The position numbers were made by a program, and so were the translations under genes. A stretch of 64,000 bases of DNA from assembly GCF_017426725.1 (NCBI RefSeq), contig NZ_JAERMS010000002.1, positions 62,001 through 126,000 on the forward strand, written 5' to 3'. The stretch comes from Prevotella illustrans. Lineage in GTDB: Bacteria > Bacteroidota > Bacteroidia > Bacteroidales > Bacteroidaceae. Positions 37,302-46,739 of this stretch are shown in pieces; within the stretch, counting starts at the first letter, position 1, and the number at the start of each line of letters is the position of its first letter. The notes below the pieces were generated by a model that ran no database searches, was not told the origin of the DNA, and saw nothing but the letters and a program-made list of their open reading frames with translations.

Positions 37302-40204
37302 ACACATTCCTACACGATGTCGCCAATGACATTATTCAAAAATACGGTACCAACCTGTCAAGAATAGCAGTCGTCTTTCCCAATAAACGAGCTTCTTTGT
37401 TTCTGAACCAGTATCTGGCTAAATCGGTGGATAAACCGCTATGGAGTCCGGCGTACATAACCATTAGTGATCTGTTCCGACAACATTCGACTAAAGTCGT
37501 TGCAGATCCTATCAAGTTGATTTGCGATTTGCATAAAAGTTTTAACGAAGTGACGATGCTGAATGAATCACTTGATCACTTTTATGGATGGGGGGAGTTA
37601 TTATTGTCGGACTTTGATGATGTTGATAAAAACATGGGGAATCCGCAATTGATATTCTCCAATTTGAAAGATATCCACGAGTTGGATAATCTGGAATATT
37701 TGACAAGCGATCAACTTGTTGCGCTCAAGCGTTTTTTCAGTAATTTCAGTGAGGAACAAGATTCAGAGTTAAAGAGGCGTTTCCTACAATTATGGAGCAA
37801 TATTGAATTGATTTACAATGATTTCAAAAAACGACTTGCGCGACAAAACATCGCTTATGAAGGGATGCTTTACCGCGAGGTTGCCGAACTGCGGGATATT
37901 GAGTTCAAGTATGATTTATATATTTTCGTAGGGTTCAACATGATGCACAAGGCGGAGTTAGCTATCTGCGATAAACTACGAGCAATAGGGAAAGCAAAAT
38001 TTTACTGGGATTTTGACCGGTATTATATGCCAAAAGAAAAAGAAAGCGAAATAGATCAAGAAGCCGGTCGCTACGTAGCTTCCTATCTGCGCAACTACCC
38101 TAATGAATTTGACAATCACGATCCTGCCATATATAACCATTTTACGGAACCCAAGGCTATAACTTTTGTCAGTTCGGCCACGGAAAATATTCAAGGACGC
38201 TACGTAAGTCACTGGTTGCAACAGGGCCGGCGTATGGAAGACGGTTCCCAAACAGCTATCATTTTGTGCAATGAAGGGTTATTGCAAACGGTTATTCACA
38301 GTTTGCCGTCGACATATTCTGATATCAGCGGGGAAAAAGAGCTAAAAGTGAATGTTACAACCGGTTATCCGCTTCAGCAATCTCCCGTTTCTACATTTGT
38401 CAAATCGTTATTTTTGCTTCAGACAGAAGGCTATAAGGCGGATCTTAGAAAATATAGATGGTATTGGGTAAAGAAAGTCTTAGGCCACCCCTATAGCGCA
38501 TATCTATCAGAGAACATACATGAATTGCTGATTAAATTGAATGATAGGCCCAGAGTTTTACTTCAAAAAGAAGAGCTTGGAGATGATGAGGGCACGCAAC
38601 TTCTTTTCAAACCGGTGGAAGGGAATGAGGCGATCTGTAGTTGGATATGTGAGGTGCTACAGTACTTAGGAATAGCCGTGGCCAAACAAATGAACAATCG
38701 TCAAGAAGCATTAGATCCCCTACTGCAGGAGTCACTCTTTAGGATGTACACGCTGATGAATAGGCTGCTTTCTCTCATTCAATCCGGCGATCTGTCGGTA
38801 GATGTCATGACTTTACAAAGTCTTTTACAGCAACTCATAGCTTCCACAGCCATTCCGTTCCATGGTGAACCTATCATAGGGGTACAAGTGATGGGAGTGC
38901 TGGAAACCAGAAACTTAGACTTTAAGCATGTTTTGATTCTTTCATGTAATGAAGGAAATATGCCCAAAGGTGTCAATGACGCTTCGTTTATCCCCTATTC
39001 TATACGTAAGGCTAATGAACTTACGACCATCGATAACAAAGTAAATATCTACGCGTACTATTTTTATAGATTGCTGCAGCGTGCCCAAGACGTAACTATT
39101 CTTTATAACAACGCATGCAACGACGGTCAAAAGGGAGAAATGAGTCGCTTTATGCTTCAGCTGTTGGTTGAAAGTAATCATCCCATTAGGCGGGAAAACT
39201 TGAATGCGGGCCAGACACCGCTCTCTCTGATGAGTGCCGGTATAAAGAAGGATGAAAACGTAATGAAGGTTCTCGATGGGATGGAAAAGATATCACCATC
39301 GGCATTAGGAGTATATTTAAGATGCCAGTTGCGATTTTATTATCAATATATTGCCGGAATAAAACAACCTGATAATCAAGAAGAAGAGATCGACAACCGC
39401 ATTTTCGGCAATATATTCCATAGAGCGGCAGAATTATTATACTTACCTTATACAGAGCGTGGCAATCGGATAGAATTAGAAGATCTTCAGCAAATCAAAA
39501 AGGACGAGCTTGCTTTGAAACGATTGATAGATCGAGCCTTTAAAGAAGAGTTCTTTAATTCTTCCGCAAATGAGCAAGTTGAATATAATGGGCTGCAACT
39601 GATAACTCGGCAGGTGATCTTATCCTATATGAAGAATCTCATCGAACTGGATATGAAGAAAGCCCCCTTCTTTGTTATTGGAACAGAAAAAGAGATAGAT
39701 CTGTGGTATAACATAAAAGTTGGTTCGGCAGAAAGAAGAATCAACCTTTATGGCAAAATAGACCGATTAGACAGAACGGTTCAAGATGAGCTTCAGATTA
39801 TAGATTATAAAACAGGCCGCGCAAGCAAAAGTATGGTCTTTGGTAGTGTAGACGAAATCTTCACTCCTAAAAGTGTTGACAAGCACGCAGATTATTACCT
39901 TCAAGCCATGCTCTATGCCCTAATGGTGAGCGAAGATACTAAAATCAATCCAAATAAAAGGGCTGTCAGTCCTTCGCTTCTATTCATTCAGAGCACATTC
40001 AATAATGATTACAATCCAATACTGGCTATTAATAAAAAAGAAATTACAGATATAGCGGACTACAAGGATGTTTTCACCGAAGAAGTTATGAGACTCGTCG
40101 CCGAAATACTGAATCCCGATAATAATTTTGAACCAACGGCAGAAACTCATCGCTGTACAAATTGTCCTTATAGGCAAATCTGTAAAAGCTCAGAAAAATG
40201 CTGA
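37298..40204 (+). CDS. addB: AddB-like PD-(D/E)XK nuclease
   Basis: 968 residues from the ATG at 37298, overlapping the addA stop by four bases. It is the second subunit of the break-processing complex. The N-terminal helicase-like part has no intact Walker A; the equivalent place reads VVFPNKRASLFLNQYLAK, so it probably does not hydrolyse ATP. The C-terminal nuclease has LQIIDYKTGRASK and is framed by the four cysteines expected for a 4Fe-4S staple: LRCQLRFYYQYI (about residue 690) and CTNCPYRQIC near the end. Its last 37 bp overlap the convergent HAD gene. Confidence 0.9.
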   Translation: MNTFLHDVANDIIQKYGTNLSRIAVVFPNKRASLFLNQYLAKSVDKPLWSPAYITISDLFRQHSTKVVADPIKLICDLHKSFNEVTMLNESLDHFYGWGELLLSDFDDVDKNMGNPQLIFSNLKDIHELDNLEYLTSDQLVALKRFFSNFSEEQDSELKRRFLQLWSNIELIYNDFKKRLARQNIAYEGMLYREVAELRDIEFKYDLYIFVGFNMMHKAELAICDKLRAIGKAKFYWDFDRYYMPKEKESEIDQEAGRYVASYLRNYPNEFDNHDPAIYNHFTEPKAITFVSSATENIQGRYVSHWLQQGRRMEDGSQTAIILCNEGLLQTVIHSLPSTYSDISGEKELKVNVTTGYPLQQSPVSTFVKSLFLLQTEGYKADLRKYRWYWVKKVLGHPYSAYLSENIHELLIKLNDRPRVLLQKEELGDDEGTQLLFKPVEGNEAICSWICEVLQYLGIAVAKQMNNRQEALDPLLQESLFRMYTLMNRLLSLIQSGDLSVDVMTLQSLLQQLIASTAIPFHGEPIIGVQVMGVLETRNLDFKHVLILSCNEGNMPKGVNDASFIPYSIRKANELTTIDNKVNIYAYYFYRLLQRAQDVTILYNNACNDGQKGEMSRFMLQLLVESNHPIRRENLNAGQTPLSLMSAGIKKDENVMKVLDGMEKISPSALGVYLRCQLRFYYQYIAGIKQPDNQEEEIDNRIFGNIFHRAAELLYLPYTERGNRIELEDLQQIKKDELALKRLIDRAFKEEFFNSSANEQVEYNGLQLITRQVILSYMKNLIELDMKKAPFFVIGTEKEIDLWYNIKVGSAERRINLYGKIDRLDRTVQDELQIIDYKTGRASKSMVFGSVDEIFTPKSVDKHADYYLQAMLYALMVSEDTKINPNKRAVSPSLLFIQSTFNNDYNPILAINKKEITDIADYKDVFTEEVMRLVAEILNPDNNFEPTAETHRCTNCPYRQICKSSEKC

Positions 40205-40857
40205 ATCGTGATGAGGTCATTATGCACGAAATCGTCAACGCTCTCATGCAGCCATGTCGTATGAAACGGGATATGAACAGCATGCGCGCCAATCTGCAGC
40301 GCAGGGATAATATCGGACTTCAGGGAATTGCCAACCATCAATAAATCTTGAGGACGCGCATGCAAGGTTTCGCATAAGTTTTGAAACTCTGCCGGCGTTT
40401 TATCAGAAACGATTTTGACATGATGAAAATATGAGGTAAGGCCGGAGCGCTTTAATTTATTTTCTTGATCGAGTAATTCTCCTTTTGTGAATACTGCCAG
40501 CTTAAATGGTGTATGCTTCCGAAAGAAGTTCAATGTATCTTCTACTTGTGGCAGTGGATGCGCAGGAATGTTAAGCAGGGACTTGCCAAGAGTCACAATG
40601 TCTGCGATAGCTGACGCCGGAATATCCCCCCTACTCATTTTTATCGCATTCTCAACCAATGAAATGGTAAATGCTTTACAGCCATATCCCAACGCCGGCA
40701 TATTGGCGGTTTCGGTCTTAAACAGGCAACTCTTAACCTGCTCTGCCGTACCATAAGCAGATAAGATAGAAGTATACTGTGTTTCAACCTTATCAAAATA
40801 AGATTGACAATCCCACAATGTATCATCTGCGTCAAACGCGATAACTTTTATTTTCAT
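40168..40857 (-). CDS. HAD-superfamily hydrolase
   Basis: 229 residues. The nucleophile loop FDADDTLWD holds the two catalytic aspartates, followed by a helical cap, the motif II threonine in LAVFTKGELLDQ and the motif III/IV region DKTPAEF ... MVGNSLKSDIIPALQIGAH. These enzymes usually remove phosphate from small metabolites in the cytoplasm; the substrate is unknown. The start overlaps the cupin gene stop (ATGA), so the two are coupled, and the end overlaps addB on the other strand. Confidence 0.9.
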   Translation of the reverse strand: MKIKVIAFDADDTLWDCQSYFDKVETQYTSILSAYGTAEQVKSCLFKTETANMPALGYGCKAFTISLVENAIKMSRGDIPASAIADIVTLGKSLLNIPAHPLPQVEDTLNFFRKHTPFKLAVFTKGELLDQENKLKRSGLTSYFHHVKIVSDKTPAEFQNLCETLHARPQDLLMVGNSLKSDIIPALQIGAHAVHIPFHTTWLHESVDDFVHNDLITIQHFSELLQICL

Positions 40858-41186
40858 CGAAGTTCAGGAACGATTGCTAAATACTCGACATTTTCTGTCG
40901 TTTCATTCACAAAGTGATGTTTATGGCCCTTGGGACAATAATGAACTTGTCCCGCTTCTGCCCATTCTTTCTCACCATCATAATAAAAGGTCATTACACC
41001 TTTTAAAATATAAATCACCTCACAGTTTACTTCATGCGGATGGTCGCCGCTGGAAGCACCGGGCGTGAGGACACTCTTCATAATCTTAATGTTGTCATCC
41101 ACATAGTTGTGTGTCCGCAACTCTCCCTCTCCGCCTTTGAAACCCAGAATGCGTGTTTCCGGTATGTCATTAAAATCTATTATCAT
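40854..41186 (-). CDS. Cupin-domain protein
   Basis: 110 residues, a single cupin barrel. Metal ligands are visible in SSGDHPHEVNCEVIYILKG (His, His, Glu) and GHKHHF (His). Such small cupins bind a divalent metal and act as isomerases, dioxygenases or sugar-binding proteins; none can be picked here. It has its own well-spaced promoter and is the first gene of a two-gene operon with the HAD hydrolase. Confidence 0.92.
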   Translation of the reverse strand: MIIDFNDIPETRILGFKGGEGELRTHNYVDDNIKIMKSVLTPGASSGDHPHEVNCEVIYILKGVMTFYYDGEKEWAEAGQVHYCPKGHKHHFVNETTENVEYLAIVPELR

Positions 41187-41211
41187 AATTTTTGCGTATA
41201 GTTAGTTTTCG

Positions 41212-41242
41212 CAAAATTATATAAAATCCATGTCGCCACAAA
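41212..41242 (-). promoter_or_regulatory. Promoter of the cupin-HAD operon
   Basis: On the minus strand TTTG (41239-41242), 19 bp, then TAATTTTG (41212-41219): a full match to the Bacteroidota consensus, 26 bp before the ATG. Confidence 0.75.
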
Positions 41243-41289
41243 ATACTTTTATACTAAATTCTAAGTTAGGACGCCACAAAAAGTATGAA

Positions 41290-41333
41290 GTAAATACAAA
41301 CAAAAGTGCACCCCATAAGAGAGATGCACTTTT
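41290..41333 (-). terminator. Terminator of the TonB receptor gene
   Basis: AAAAGTGCA (41302-41310) pairs with TGCACTTTT (41325-41333); on the minus strand the stem is followed by TTTTGTTTGTATTT. T residues on the plus side could let it act in both directions. Confidence 0.85.
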
Positions 41334-41358
41334 TAATTTATCCGGATTTGATGAAATC

Positions 41359-44300
41359 TTAGAAAGTCACACGCAAACCTACCTGCATTTGCCAACGGCT
41401 GTAAATGTCGCTCTTGTTTGGCGCATAGCCGAGGAATGTATAAGAAGGGGTATATTTGCCGTTATTCTCGGTAAGTTTTTCCACTTTCAAGATGGTTTCA
41501 CTATAGGCGCTTGCGTAGTTCGTCCCCCAATCATGGTTCAGCAAATTCGCAAAGTTCAGAATGTCCAATGTCAATTCAACCTTGCTGCCACGTTCTTTCA
41601 AGTAATAGAAGCTCTGCGCGAAGTGAACGTCGAAGCGATTCTCCCAAGGAGCTGCAGCTTGATTGCGCTCAGAATACTTACCGCGATTGTTTTTGGCATA
41701 CCTGTTTCCTTCTATCCAGTTACCAAAGGCTGTACGACCTTCTTCGGCTGTCATGATTACTTTACCAGACTTATCTTTAACATCAACAAATGTCATCTTG
41801 GCTAATTCATCCTTCGTTGGGATATAAAGCAAGGTATTGCCTTTCTGGGTATCACCATTGAAATCCGCACCGTTTTCATTCATGGTAAAGCTGTAACGCT
41901 GGCCGGAAGTTCCGTTATAGGTTACGGAAACGTTGGTTGAGAAGCGTCCGTTCGCGTATTTAGGAGAAGAATAAGAAGCCACGGCAAGAACACGATGAGG
42001 AATATCGAACATCGTCTTTGAAAGCTCATTCTTGTTGTTCGGGTTTACGCAATAGTTGTATTTCCAGTTAGAATAAGCAATCGAAGAAGTACCGTCGATG
42101 ACACCATAAGAATGCCCAAAGGTATAGCTTGCCATCAAATCGAGGCCCCAAGCGAAACTCTTCTCCAACTTTCCACTGACACTATAGCTGTAACCCTTGT
42201 TTGTATTCTTCAAGTTCACGATAGCGTAATAGTCACCTGCCTTCGTGTCGAAATATGTAGTTTCAGAAGCCGGAACGTCTTCGCTCACCGCGTATACTCT
42301 CTTGCCGTTGTCCTTAATGGCAAGATTCTCAAACCATACATTGTTCAACGTTTTGGAATATAAGCCTTCCAACGTCATTTTAACATCACCGGGCAACGTT
42401 GTTTCCCAAGCCAAGTTGGCACGGAACACCTGCGGATACTTAAAGTTCTTGCCAATAGTATTGATGGTCGGCTTGGCTGCTTTGCCTGCGGCAGACATGG
42501 CTGCAGCGTAAGCATCGACACCGTACTTGCTGAAAGAAGGTACATTCTTGTTTTGGATGGTAGTACCCTTCATTTCCATACCTGTGTTGTTCCAGGCATT
42601 GGACAACCATACAAAAGGAACACGCCCTGTGAAGAGCCCCGCGCCGCCACGAATCAGGTTCTTGTGGCTGTCATCCGTATACCAACGGAAGCCGAGACGA
42701 GGGGAAAACATAAACTTTGTAGATGGGAGTTCGCCAACCTTCACGCCAAAGTCCTTTGCGTAGTCGCTGGCATTGAACTCCGGATTTGCCGTAGGACTGC
42801 TCATCGTCATCGGCATATCCAAACGCAAGCCATAAGTAAGATTCAAGTTTGTGCTTACGTCCCATTTGTCCTGTACATAGAAACCAAGCTGAGCCGCTTC
42901 TACGGTTCCGGCCCATTTGGTTGTACCGGTCATATCGACATCAGAATAGTTATAGACAAATTTCCAAGCGTTATCATTTTTGAAATCCTCTAAAGACTTA
43001 TAATAGTAAGCGCCATTGTTCGCCTGAATAAAAAGGTTCTGCATATGATAGAACTCGTTATGCGTACCAAAAGTAATGCTGTGGTTGCCGGTAGACCATG
43101 TCAGGTTGTCTTCGATGGTATAGATGTCCTGATCCAACATGTTGGCGCCGGAAGAGTATTCCGTACCAATATAGACTCTCTGGCCTTTCTTCTCACCAAA
43201 GCCCTGGATTTCAACATTTGGAGCACCATAGGCTACGCCACGGTTATCACGAACGAAAGTCATACCTACACGAGCCTCGTTATAGAGCGCGTCGTTCAAG
43301 CGAGAGTTTAATTCCGCAACGAAAGAGTTGGTACGATTGTTCATGCGATAGCCACTATTGGCAAAGTAATAAGTGGTCGAACCTGCAGCGTAAACATCTT
43401 TGTAAGAATCATTCAACTGATAACGGAAAGTGAACTTGTTATTGTCATCTATGTTCCAGTCCAAACGGGCCAAGGCAGAGATAGAGCGGGTGTCGAGTGA
43501 ACGGTGAGCTTTACTTTCCTCTACGCCGGTATACTTTTTATAGATATCAATAACCTCCTGAGCCTGGCTCTCTGTAATATAATCAGACTTATAGCCGGGG
43601 AAATAAGTTGAAGGATAAGAGTTTTTCTTATATTCAAAATTAGTGAAGAAGAACACCTTATCCTTTACAAAAGCGCCGCCTAAAGAAGCGCCGTAAGTCT
43701 TGGTCGACTGGTCGCCAAGCTTCTGTTTCTTGTCAAGCACCTGGCTCCAAGTGCCAAACATGTTCTCATCCGTATAATATGTATAGGCGGAAGCACGGAA
43801 AGTATTGGTACCTGATTTTGTAATAGCGTTGATGCCACCACCGGTGAAACCGCCCTGACGAACATCAAATGGAGAAGCTACCACCTGAATCTGCTCAATG
43901 GCATCCATTGAAATAGGGTTTGTACCGGTTTGACCTCCGTTTGTACCGGAACTGGAAAGGCCGAATACGTCGTTAGAAACCATACCGTCGATTTGGAAAG
44001 AATTGTAACGGTTGTTCGAACCCGCGATAGAAAGACCTCCAATCTTAGAAGCGTTTACCAGCGGAGAGAGTTTTGCCACGTCGTATACATTACGGTTGAT
44101 AGTCGGCGTATTATCTATCTGCTTCTGATTAAAGTTAGAGGAAGCTCCCATACCGCTTTTGCCGGCAACACCAGACACGACAACTTCGCCCAAGACCTGA
44201 GCGTCTTCTTTCAGATCGGCATTAATAACAGAATTCTCACCTAAGCTCAAAAAGATGTTTGAACGCACATCATTCTTGTAACCGATGTAAGAAATCGTCA

Positions 44301-44532
44301 CGGTATAAGGTCCGCCTACACGCATACCCTGAATGTTGAAACGGCCACTCGTGTTGGTTACGCTGTTGTAAGTCGTACCGGAAGGCACATGAACGGCTGT
44401 AACTGTGGCGCCAATTACATCTTCGCCGCCGGCAAGCACCTTGCCATTAATACCTGAAGTTGTGACTTGAGCCATCATGCTTGTTGCAAAAAAGAGCATG
44501 ACCGCCATTAAAAAATGCAATTTCTTTTGCAT
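41359..44532 (-). CDS. Oar-like TonB-dependent outer-membrane receptor
   Basis: 1057 residues. A signal peptide (MQKKLHFLMAVMLFFATSMM-A) is followed by a carboxypeptidase-regulatory-like domain (about residues 25-110, SGINGKVLAGGEDVIGATVT), a plug domain with SFQIDGMVSNDVFG and IEQIQVVASPFDVRQGGFTG, and a large 22-strand barrel ending in MQVGLRVTF. The plug features match the Oar-type group of TonB-dependent transporters rather than SusC, and no SusD gene is next to it. The ligand is unknown. Its own terminator and a likely promoter make it a single-gene unit. Confidence 0.92.
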   Translation of the reverse strand: MQKKLHFLMAVMLFFATSMMAQVTTSGINGKVLAGGEDVIGATVTAVHVPSGTTYNSVTNTSGRFNIQGMRVGGPYTVTISYIGYKNDVRSNIFLSLGENSVINADLKEDAQVLGEVVVSGVAGKSGMGASSNFNQKQIDNTPTINRNVYDVAKLSPLVNASKIGGLSIAGSNNRYNSFQIDGMVSNDVFGLSSSGTNGGQTGTNPISMDAIEQIQVVASPFDVRQGGFTGGGINAITKSGTNTFRASAYTYYTDENMFGTWSQVLDKKQKLGDQSTKTYGASLGGAFVKDKVFFFTNFEYKKNSYPSTYFPGYKSDYITESQAQEVIDIYKKYTGVEESKAHRSLDTRSISALARLDWNIDDNNKFTFRYQLNDSYKDVYAAGSTTYYFANSGYRMNNRTNSFVAELNSRLNDALYNEARVGMTFVRDNRGVAYGAPNVEIQGFGEKKGQRVYIGTEYSSGANMLDQDIYTIEDNLTWSTGNHSITFGTHNEFYHMQNLFIQANNGAYYYKSLEDFKNDNAWKFVYNYSDVDMTGTTKWAGTVEAAQLGFYVQDKWDVSTNLNLTYGLRLDMPMTMSSPTANPEFNASDYAKDFGVKVGELPSTKFMFSPRLGFRWYTDDSHKNLIRGGAGLFTGRVPFVWLSNAWNNTGMEMKGTTIQNKNVPSFSKYGVDAYAAAMSAAGKAAKPTINTIGKNFKYPQVFRANLAWETTLPGDVKMTLEGLYSKTLNNVWFENLAIKDNGKRVYAVSEDVPASETTYFDTKAGDYYAIVNLKNTNKGYSYSVSGKLEKSFAWGLDLMASYTFGHSYGVIDGTSSIAYSNWKYNYCVNPNNKNELSKTMFDIPHRVLAVASYSSPKYANGRFSTNVSVTYNGTSGQRYSFTMNENGADFNGDTQKGNTLLYIPTKDELAKMTFVDVKDKSGKVIMTAEEGRTAFGNWIEGNRYAKNNRGKYSERNQAAAPWENRFDVHFAQSFYYLKERGSKVELTLDILNFANLLNHDWGTNYASAYSETILKVEKLTENNGKYTPSYTFLGYAPNKSDIYSRWQMQVGLRVTF

Positions 44533-44594
44533 AGACTTTAACTGAAATTTAATGAATAAATTGAGGGATAAACCCAGTTAACACGATACAGATA

Positions 44595-44602
44595 CAAAAT
44601 TA
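44595..44602 (-). promoter_or_regulatory. Putative -7 element of the TonB receptor gene
   Basis: Minus-strand TAATTTTG, 63 bp upstream of the ATG; TTTG at 44628 is 25 bp away, longer than ideal. Confidence 0.5.
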
Positions 44603-44804
44603 ATTAAAACTTTCCAAAAAAGAAGTACAAAGTAATAAAAAAACAGCATGACGATAAGAGAATCTTCGGAGGCTGTAGGAAATTAGTGGGGACGGGTTGT
44701 CAAGTTGTGTGCTAAAGAAGGGGGTACGAAAGATCGAGGCCTGCCGGTCTTTATGCCCAAAAAACGGAATTGGAAGACCTACCCAAAGGGAGGGTGAACT
44801 AACT

Positions 44805-44912
44805 GAAGAGTGTGAAATGCGAAAAGGTAAGCTATCTACTTTTCATACTTCGCACTCTATTTTACATTTCACGCTTCACACTTCCTATTTCACTCTTCAC
44901 ATTTCCCACTTA
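44805..44912. repeat. Low-complexity TTCAC/GTGAA-rich stretch
   Basis: Degenerate short repeats of the type CTTCACACTTC, TTTCACTCTTCACA (minus strand GTGAARnGTGAAAT). At its left end 44808-44826 and 44839-44857 form an imperfect 19-bp inverted repeat around a 12-nt loop. No coding potential. Confidence 0.6.
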
Positions 44913-45037
44913 GTTTTATGTCTTTCTTGGCCGCTTGCGGCCCTTATGTCTTTGTTCCTCACAGCCTGAAAAATATGTTTTTATGTCTTTATGTCAAAAA
45001 AAATATCATGCGAAGAATATGTCCTTATGTCTTTACC
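44913..45037 (-). repeat. Extension module of repeat copy C with GGCCGC hairpin
   Basis: It contains at least four TTATGTCTTT motifs and the hairpin GGCCGCTTGCGGCC at about 44928-44942. The reverse complement of this region matches the DNA directly after copy B (AAAGACATCAGGGCCGCAAG, 59628-59647), in the same order relative to the repeat, so it belongs to the same element. Confidence 0.65.
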
Positions 45038-45410
45038 CTGAATAATCTTTACATATACCATCAAAAAAGTGGCATTATTCTGAAAAAGAAAAGAGACGGA
45101 CGAAAATAAGCGATTGTAGAGCAACGTTATAAAATGCTGGTTATCAACATTTTGCGTTTTTCATGGTATTTTCCCTTCGCTTTTTTGCCCTTAATAGCTA
45201 TGCTTTCAGGCCGTAATCGCGGCCCTTTCATCTGCTAAAAGCTATGCTTTGACAAGGTAATCGCTATGCTTTGAGCCGATAAAAGGACAGCTTTGGGCAT
45301 AAAGGGGTATAAAAATCGGCAAACCGAAATGTTTTTTCGGCATGCCGGCACTTAGATGACATGTTGCGGAAGTGTTAAAATCTGGTAGTTTTTTCTGACA
45401 AAATCACGGG
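45038..45410 (-). repeat. Intergenic repeat family, copy C (~373 bp)
   Basis: Minus-strand copy. The right-end block (45038-45080) differs from copies A and B at two of 43 positions; the central 28 bp (45258-45285) are identical to both; and the left end (CCCGTGATTTTGTCAGAAAA on the minus strand) is at 45410. Three GCTATGC motifs lie at about 45201, 45239 and 45262. It sits between the TonB receptor gene and the ABC operon. Confidence 0.88.
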
Positions 45411-45451
45411 AGAAGGTTTATCATGAGCCGAAACTTCCACGATATGGCATC

Positions 45452-45512
45452 ATCAAAAGAAAACGCCCACAAAACAAGCAGAGTCAATTTACATTCAAAC
45501 TTGTTTTATGGG
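45452..45512 (-). terminator. Terminator of the six-gene ABC operon
   Basis: On the minus strand CCCATAAAACAAG (45512-45500) pairs with CTTGTTTTGTGGG (45478-45466) with one G-U pair, followed by the T-rich CGTTTTCTTTTG. It starts 17 bp after the permease stop. Confidence 0.75.
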
Positions 45513-45528
45513 TTGAACAAAATGTGGT

Positions 45529-46728
45529 CTAATCTTTTCTAAACCATATTCGAAGTATCTTTCGTCGGATAACAGCGACATTCAATACGGTGACGAGCAG
45601 CAATAAAATGAGTCCCAGTATGAAGCTCGGTATCATGGAACTGTCGTCGACGGCAGGTTGAAGCGTTTGGATGATATCCATATAATAGCCGCGTATAAAA
45701 AACAGAACCGAGAGCGCAACGACCAGCACGACAGCGTTGAGAGCCAGCGTCAACAGCTGATAGGGTTTGGCGACCGCGCCCGGACTATAACCTATGAGTA
45801 AAAGATTTTCAAGCTTATCCGCGTTTTTCTGTACCAAAAGATAAATGCTCAGCATGAGAATATAAAAACTCAAGACAGAAATAACAAGCCCTACCGTCAT
45901 CACGATCATCACGACAAGTTTCAGAAAATAGATGGATTTCTCCGAATTCAACTTGTCATCTTCCAGCTCATAACCTTTCTTGTCGAAGTATTTTGAAACG
46001 GCCATATCTGAAGGATTTCCCACTTCAAGAATCAATCGTGTGGGTTCGGCGTTCCGTCCCGGGGAGAAATAATCATTGCTCCAATCCATGAAAGATTGCG
46101 GAACGAGAATCGAGGACAGCTTACCGGAGAAGCCGATAACCTTTCCTTGAAAGCTCGCTTCATGGTGATTTCCCTGGATGAACAGCCGAAAGTCGATCAT
46201 TCCGACCAGGCCTTCACTCAACTTTGGCAGGCTGTGGCTTTGGGCAAACCCGAAATTGTATATCGTCAGATAGGTCTTCGGCAAAATGATAGGTACCACA
46301 TGGTCGCCCGGTTTGTATTGCCACAGACTTTTGTCTACTTCAATAAATTCGTCGGGAATGCTTTCAAAGAAAAGCTCTGTATTGGCGATATTCACTCCAT
46401 TGATGCTCATGTTCGCAAGAACCTTGTAGTCCGTACTTGTGAAAACGCCGAACTTAGTGACAAACTTCTGGTCCTTCAGCTCGTCTATCTCTGCGTTATC
46501 AAACATGCTTGCCCGTCCGGATATCGTTCCGGCCGTGCCCACCTTTTTACTGACAATCAGATAACCTTGCTTCATGAAGCTGTCTTCGGCTGTGAAGACG
46601 GGCACTACATCCTGAAAAAACTGATATCCCAAAAGAACGATAAGCATACCGAACAGGTTGGCAAAAAAGAAGCCGAACATCTGTGGCATGCTGATATGCT
46701 GTCGCAATAATTTCCAAACAATATTCAT
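45529..46728 (-). CDS. FtsX-like ABC transporter permease
   Basis: 399 residues with the topology of type VII ABC permeases (MacB/LolCDE/FtsX): one N-terminal membrane helix (about 18-38), a periplasmic domain of about 220 residues, and three C-terminal helices (about 270-300, 320-345, 370-392). The loop after the second helix contains NADKLENLLLIGYSPGAVAK, a coupling-helix-like segment. It follows the ATPase gene by 11 bp, so the two should form one transporter. The partner lipoprotein upstream suggests an envelope role; no substrate is known. Confidence 0.85.
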   Translation of the reverse strand: MNIVWKLLRQHISMPQMFGFFFANLFGMLIVLLGYQFFQDVVPVFTAEDSFMKQGYLIVSKKVGTAGTISGRASMFDNAEIDELKDQKFVTKFGVFTSTDYKVLANMSINGVNIANTELFFESIPDEFIEVDKSLWQYKPGDHVVPIILPKTYLTIYNFGFAQSHSLPKLSEGLVGMIDFRLFIQGNHHEASFQGKVIGFSGKLSSILVPQSFMDWSNDYFSPGRNAEPTRLILEVGNPSDMAVSKYFDKKGYELEDDKLNSEKSIYFLKLVVMIVMTVGLVISVLSFYILMLSIYLLVQKNADKLENLLLIGYSPGAVAKPYQLLTLALNAVVLVVALSVLFFIRGYYMDIIQTLQPAVDDSSMIPSFILGLILLLLVTVLNVAVIRRKILRIWFRKD

Positions 46729-46739
46729 CCTGTGTCTGC

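Noticed and set aside
41359-44532. TonB receptor as SusC of a polysaccharide utilisation locus
   Set aside because: No SusD, glycoside hydrolase or regulator lies beside it, and the plug sequence fits the Oar-like group.
44697-45109. Two plus-strand open frames next to repeat copy C
   Set aside because: They run through low-complexity and repeat DNA, have no family similarity and do not begin behind a promoter.
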